From: Motacilla alba alba
Lineage: Eukaryota > Chordata > Aves > Passeriformes > Motacillidae
Assembly (NCBI RefSeq): GCF_015832195.1
Contig: NC_052030.1
Location: forward strand, 11,303,439 to 11,367,438
Direction: 5' to 3'
Length of the DNA stretch: 64,000 nt
Of this stretch, positions 59,101 through 64,000 are shown in pieces. Positions within the stretch are counted from its first letter, which is position 1. Every line of letters begins with the position of its first letter. The position numbers were made by a program, and so were the translations under genes. Under the pieces are notes generated by a model that was given only the letters and a program-made list of their open reading frames with translations, made no database searches and was not told the DNA's origin.

Positions 59101-62100
59101 TACTCAAGGATTTATTTAATGAGCATTTCCAAGAGCAGGCAGCAGCCACTGCTTTGGGAATTTAGAGTCTACTACTTTTATGAACTGCAGCTTTGTTTCA
59201 TCCCACTTTTAAAAAAAGAAAAAAAAAAAAGGCAGGATAAAATTAAACCAGAACTAGTACTAGCTTAGCAACATCCGTACTATAAATGTTGATCCCTTAC
59301 TCCAAAAGAATGGTTTGCAGCAAGAGTTATTTGTGTAAAACGTCTCTGAGAAGCGTCACCCTGGTTCATCCAAAAGCACATTCCCAGAGGAGCTGCCTCC
59401 TGAGAAACGGAGCGATCCTGACTACCCACAAAATCCATCAGGAGCTGCTCTAATTACAAGCTTGCTCTGGTCAGCACCGCAGAGAGGAGTCTCTGGTACC
59501 TTTGAGAAAAAGTCTCTTAAGGAGCTATAAATAAAAAGCAGCTTTGTGTGGCATGGTTTAATTGCTTTGTACATAGGGCACATCCGTGGTAGGTTTAGAT
59601 TTCTCCAGCCTCTATCGTTCCCACATTCTCTTTCACTTACACATCCTTGTAAATTAAGAAGAAAATAACTGGGAAGTATAAAGATGCACACATTTGGAGT
59701 GTCAAATTAACCCCTGAAACAGGAGCTGACAGGTGCAGAGTAGGAGAAGAGACTTCTTTTACAGAAGATTTAGGAGTGCTTTTCATCAAGGACTCGTGAA
59801 TAATAATACACCCCCTAATAACATCTGTTCTGTAATAAATATTAAAACATACTGCAAAGTAATTAGATTGGCTAAATTTAGCTCTTCTGATCACTTGAAA
59901 ATGACAAAATAAAGCTTAGAAGGTAAGCTGCAGTTCCTAGACATTTCTTGCAGAGGGAAGACACTCAGCACTGCAATTTGCACTCCTCAGACACAGACAG
60001 GTTACTCATTTGATGCTCAGCTAGAAAAGAAAAATCTGTAGTTGTCACCAAGTCTAATTCCTAACTTTGCAACTAAATTTCATGTTTGGCCAACAAGAAC
60101 ATGACCACTTGCACAATGTGGTTTCAGGACAGGAGGAGGAATCCAAGAAATCTGGGCATGAATGCACATAGTTTAACTTGGACTTTCTGCCCGGCAGGAT
60201 CTGTTCAATCAGCTTTTGAGAGAAGGACTATGCTCAAAAAATTCCTTTTGTGCTTGCCAGTGCACTCTGAAATGCTGGAATGAGAAGAAGGCAATACATT
60301 TCTGACTTCTTGATTTCCCATAATTAAGGTATTGAAAAGCAAACAGTTTTTGGCCATGGAACCTCAGCAGTCAGTAACACAATACTGCACTGCTACAGAA
60401 GTGATGCTCCAGGAGACAAAAAGAAAATTCACTTTCACAGGGAAATTCATCAAATCATCACCGGTGTCAGGTCACAAATTCTCTCATCTGTGCTTTTTAG
60501 GGTTATCTCACCGAGACTGACTTTTATGAACAAATTACTTTTATGATCTTGCCACAGCAGGGAGTTTGGAACCAAATGATCTTTCAGGTCCCTTCCATCC
60601 CAAACCATCCAGGGACTGTCTGTTTCATGAAGATGGATGCTGTCCATGCACTGCAGAGATCAACCTGAGAGGTGATAAAAAAAAACCCCTCCTCAGTTTT
60701 AGAAGACTGGGAGTACCAGACAAGCAGCTTCCTTCCTTTTTCTGGCAGACAAGATGTTTGCTGTTCAAACCCAGCCTCAGACAGGAAAAGAAGCAGCTCA
60801 GCTCTGATGCCATGGTGTCACACACCTGGGGACACACGTGCAGGACACTCTGCCAGCACACCACGCCGTGGGCACGCACAGACACGCACCCCCACAAATC
60901 CTGCTCAAATGCCACACAGGATGCATTCCCTCTAAGGCTGGAAGTGCCTATTTTTAGCTGTCAGCAAGAAAGCCAAGTGGTTTTTCCAAATCCTCCTCCT
61001 CTGTGAACAAAACATTGGGGTTTGAGCTGGGTTTCCCTTGCAGCAAGGAGAACAAAGGGTTTTTTTTTCAATTGTGGAATAATCTGCTTTAACCAACCGT
61101 GCCACTGAAAATGCAAGTGACCTCAGAGAAATGACTCAGGAATTGTGATTTAGATAGCATGTCACAGTAAAATCAGGAATTTAAGGACTTTGGAATAACC
61201 CCACAAGGTGGATACATATGGACCGGCAGCCAAGCAGCAGTGAGGTCACCATGGTGCCTCCTGAATGCTCAGGATTTCCCTCTCTCCCTCTTCCTGCCAC
61301 ACACTTCCAGTGAAAACTCAGGTCTCAGCAGCACACGCAATAAACAACTCAGTGAAGGCAAAAACAGGAGGAGGAAGAAATATTCAAGCATGGCCAATTC
61401 CTTCCAAGATGGGTAAACACATTTCTAGCTGAACAGACTCCAGGAAAAGCCTCCCCATCCAATAAAAGAGGATTACAGCAGACAGCAGCACAGCCCTGTT
61501 TCCACACAGCCCGAGCACCTCCAAACCTGGCCACACTTTCCAAACACCACAAAATATTCCCTCGGGCCCGCAGAACTTCACTCTGCAATTTCAAAGCCTT
61601 AAGATGCCAACGAAAGAGGAAAACCTGAGGGTCAATATGGGTTGGTTGCGTAGAGGGGAAGGATTTTTTCTACTGAGGTCATGAGGTTCTCTGTCACTTC
61701 TGACCTACAGTCTTAAGTCTACAGTGACAAAGAAATTATAATGAAGAGCCCACGTCCCTTGTCAGGGTCACTCTGGAAGCAGCAGCACTGTACTCTTCAC
61801 ATCTTCACCAAGTTAAGCCCATTACAGCCCGCTGAGTTTCCTTAAATAGGTTTTATTCAGCAGGGTGCTCCTGCCCCCAGCAAACCCAGAGCTCTCTGCG
61901 TGTTCTACTTTCCACAGCACCGCCTGTTTCTTCTAAGTTCTCAAAATATAGGCTCGCACAAAAAGTTATTGTGGCTGCCCCACTCTCAGAAATCTATTGG
62001 CACAAAGTTCAAAATCCAAATTGTTGCTTAATACAGCAAATAAATTCCCCAGGACACCTCATCAACTCAGCTCCAGCCTTCAGTGGGCCTCTCCTTTGAT

Positions 62101-63256
62101 AATTCGGCTCGAGGTGATCCAGAACAATTTCCTCAGGAGCACCAAAAGGGCCAGAATCTTAGTTTGAGGGAACACAGTTATAATTGATTTCACTTAATAA
62201 ACTTAAGCTTCTTTCTCAAGAACACGTTGCCACTGTTTTTCTTCTCCTGAGGCTTTTGTCCTCTAATTTAAGAAAACAAATAAAACCCCAATAAATACAG
62301 GACCCAGAGAAGCAGAGCACATTTTTTTTTCTTTTAAAGTTTTCATACATATAGTTTCATCTTATTCGCTCTTATCTGACTAAGAGTAAGATTCTTTCAG
62401 GGACATCTGTGGCCAAATAAACCCAGAATGGTCTCGTATCTGAACTGTAACACACAGTGTCCACTGGCACATAGAAAAGCCAGTTAAAGACAACCACAGC
62501 CAGAGGAAGAAAACAGGCTCCTATTTTGTTTTAAGAATCACAGATCCAAAAGCACGACTTAGAGCCTGATGCACTGACAAAGACACTTCGAACAGGCAAA
62601 ACAAGCAGCAGAAAAGCCTGACAGCCCTCGCTGCGCCCAGCGTACCAACCGAGGCACACAGAAATCTCTTTCACATTGTTTTGAATTCACCCTGGCAAAA
62701 TCCTTCACCGCGGCCGAGGCACAGAACAAGGGCTGTGCGAACGGAAAAGCTGATCCCACCTCCGGGCCGTCACTGCCTCCTAATTCAGTGGCTGAATTAA
62801 TTCAATTTCGCCTTTTCAGCCCGCCGAGCCCTCACCCCTCGTACGGCACCCAGCGGGCACCGATCCCCCCGCCGCGGGCCGAACAAAAGGCCGGGAGGGC
62901 CGGGGCCGGGAGAACGAGGGCCGGGGGCGGCAGCGAGGGGGAAGCGAGCAAGGGACCGGCAGCGCTTCCCGCAGCCCCGGGGGCTCCTCACGCACCGGCA
63001 GCTCCACGGCGGGGCCGAGACCGCCCGGCGGCTCCGGAGAGCGGCGAGTCACGGACCCCCCACCACCGAGCGGCACCGGGGACCCGGCGGGCTGAGGGGG
63101 GCGGCCCGAGGAGAGGCCGCGGCCGGGGGAAGTACGAGGCAGCCCCCTCACCTCTTCCATCTCGCGGGCCATGTCCTGGAGCTGCTCCTCGTCGTCCAGC
63201 AGCGCGCTGAGCTCCTGCAGGCTCAGCGCCTCCAGGCGCCGCGCGTCCAGCGCCAT
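53129..63256 (-). CDS. VPS37B: ESCRT-I subunit VPS37B
   Basis: VPS37B is a subunit of ESCRT-I with TSG101, VPS28 and MVB12/UBAP1. It works on endosomes, sorting ubiquitinated cargo into multivesicular bodies. Four coding exons on the minus strand: 63152-63256, 55417-55588, 54737-54819 and 53129-53629, all GT-AG and in phase, giving 286 aa (human 285). Exons 2 to 4 carry the Mod(r) domain at about 50-160: MTLASNRSLAEGNLLYQP, then KYQELQVLFEAYQIKKTKL, then the block LDSFIDEYQSKRKLAHLRRV. The C-terminal 120 residues are proline-rich (RRIPPPPPP, YPPPLPQRPPRLPP) and end in PGFILQ as in human. The ATG lies in a CpG island, and the N-terminal 35 residues diverge from human. The PTAP tetrapeptide that I recall in the human proline-rich tail is absent. 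Confidence 0.96.
55589..63151. other. VPS37B intron 1
   Basis: Intron of 7.6 kb, the largest in the window, AT-rich and unique apart from one CR1 relic (60545-60620) and A-rich runs. I saw no conserved exon, nested gene or structured RNA. The short open frames on both strands are not coding-like. Confidence 0.6.
60545..60620 (+). mobile_element. CR1 LINE 3'-end relic
   Basis: AAATGATCTTTCAGGTCCCT followed by TCCATCCCAAACCATCC is the characteristic avian CR1 3' end in plus orientation. Only the last 75 bp or so are recognisable, inside VPS37B intron 1. Confidence 0.7.
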
Positions 63257-63430
63257 CCCGGCCCCGCTCCCGGCCCCGCCGCCGTTCCCGCCCCGGCCCC
63301 GGACCGGAAGTGCCGCCGCGGTCTCGCCCCGGCCCGGCGGGCACCGCCCTCAGCGCCCCCTGCCGGGGGGGCGTGTCGGGGCGTACCACGGGGGCTGCGC
63401 GGCGGGAGGGGGGCGCTGCTGGACGGAACC
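62820..63430 (-). promoter_or_regulatory. CpG-island promoter of VPS37B
   Basis: GC-rich block around coding exon 1. ACCGGAAGTG at 63303-63312, 47 bp upstream of the start codon, is a perfect ETS/GABP site of the kind found at housekeeping promoters. No TATA box is visible. Confidence 0.75.
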
Positions 63431-63473
63431 AAAGGGGCCTGGGAAAGGGGGCCGCGGTGGCTGAGCGGGCTCC

Positions 63474-63830
63474 GGCTGAGGGGAGCCCCTGTGAGGGGGT
63501 GAAGCCCCTGTGAGGGGGTGAAGCCCCTGTGAGGGGGTGAAGCCCCTGTGAGGCGGTGAAACCCCTGTGAGGGGTCCGTGGATGAAGCCCCTCCATGGGC
63601 TGAGCCGTGGCTGAGCGGCCCCCGGCTGAGGGGAGCCCCTGTGAGGGGGTGAAGCCCCTGTGAGGGGGTGAAGCCCCTGTGAGGGGGTGAAGCCCCTGTG
63701 AGGGGTCCGTGGGTGAAGCCCCTCCATGGGCTGAGCCGTGGCTGAGCGGCCCCCGGCTGAGGGGAGCCCCTGTGAGGGGGTGAAGCCCCTGTGAGGGGTC
63801 CGTGGATGAAGCCCCTCCATGGGCAGAGCC
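63474..63830. repeat. 19-bp minisatellite in higher-order blocks
   Basis: The unit CCCCTGTGAGGGGGTGAAG is repeated in three blocks of 5, 4 and 2 copies, separated by a spacer that begins GTCCGTGGATGAAGCCCC and includes CTGAGCCGTGGCTGAGCGG. Each unit contains CCCCT-GTG-AGGGG, a perfect 5-bp hairpin. The long minus-strand open frames in three phases here are read-through of the repeat. Confidence 0.92.
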
Positions 63831-63889
63831 CCGCACAGAGCGAGCTTTGTGTGCTGCGCTCACGTGAGGCGCTCGGAGTCCCGAGGGAT

Positions 63890-64000
63890 CGGTCACTGAG
63901 GTTGGAAAAGACCTCTGAGATCATCGAGTGCAGCTTGTGACCGATCACCACCTTCTCCAGCAGACCGCAGCCATGAGGGCCACGTCCAGTCGTTCCTTAC
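63890..64000 (-). mobile_element. CR1 LINE 3' part, cut by the window edge
   Basis: Read on the plus strand, GGTTGGAAAAGACCTCTGAG and ATCATCGAGTGCAGC followed by CCACCTTCTCCAGCAGACC match the reverse complement of a CR1 3' region. The element continues past position 64000, so its length is unknown. Confidence 0.75.

Noticed and set aside
62988..63951. Minus-strand repeat proteins of 242-302 residues (SHGSAHGGAS-type repeats)
   Set aside because: They are translations of the 19-bp minisatellite in several frames, continuing into the VPS37B CpG island and exon 1 in the wrong frame.
1..64000. A novel defence, mobile or biosynthetic system
   Set aside because: All long coding potential is accounted for by five well-known vertebrate genes; the remaining sequence shows only repeats, promoters and introns.

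Overview
This is a 64 kb piece of vertebrate nuclear DNA, almost certainly from a bird and probably a songbird or close relative. The evidence is split genes with GT-AG introns whose products match human proteins along their whole length, short introns, strong CpG-island promoters, several 3' ends of CR1 LINEs (the main avian retroposon), and one LTR-like insertion. There is no bacterial, phage or plasmid material, no CRISPR array and no complete tRNA or rRNA gene.

Five protein-coding genes account for the coding content. From left to right: GPN3 (minus strand, lacking only its last exon, which lies off the left edge); DENR (plus, complete, 200 aa); CCDC62 (plus, complete, about 675 aa); HIP1R (plus, complete, 32 coding exons, about 1047 aa); and VPS37B (minus, complete, 4 coding exons, 286 aa). 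I rebuilt every exon by hand from splice sites, reading phase and resemblance to the human proteins as I remember them. All exon phases agree within each gene. DENR-CCDC62-HIP1R-VPS37B is the same order as on human 12q24.31; GPN3 beside DENR differs from human.

Layout: 1-3290 GPN3; 3290-4250 a shared GPN3/DENR CpG island followed by a pyrimidine-rich tandem repeat; 4880-10511 DENR, with an LTR-like insertion in an intron; 11690-12180 CCDC62 CpG island; 12145-25363 CCDC62; 25510-27240 intergenic; 27250-28950 HIP1R CpG island with low-complexity repeats; 27652-44549 HIP1R; 44550-45430 HIP1R 3' UTR; 45540-45945 an AT microsatellite; 46500-46900 a possible regulatory element; about 49480-53128 the probable VPS37B 3' UTR; 53129-63256 VPS37B coding exons and introns; 62820-63420 its CpG island; 63474-63830 a hairpin-forming minisatellite; 63890-64000 a CR1 fragment running off the right edge.

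The genes are not a pathway. GPN3 helps RNA polymerase II assembly and nuclear import, DENR promotes translation re-initiation and ribosome recycling, CCDC62 is a coiled-coil protein tied to spermatogenesis and oestrogen receptor signalling, HIP1R links clathrin coats to actin, and VPS37B is an ESCRT-I subunit. I found no convincing new biological system. The most interesting points are splicing and expression details: a textbook U12-type intron in HIP1R, three GC-AG introns (two in DENR, one in HIP1R), an upstream ORF of CCDC62 whose stop overlaps the main start, loss of both LXXLL motifs of CCDC62, loss of the PTAP motif of VPS37B, and a shortened HIP1R C-terminus.
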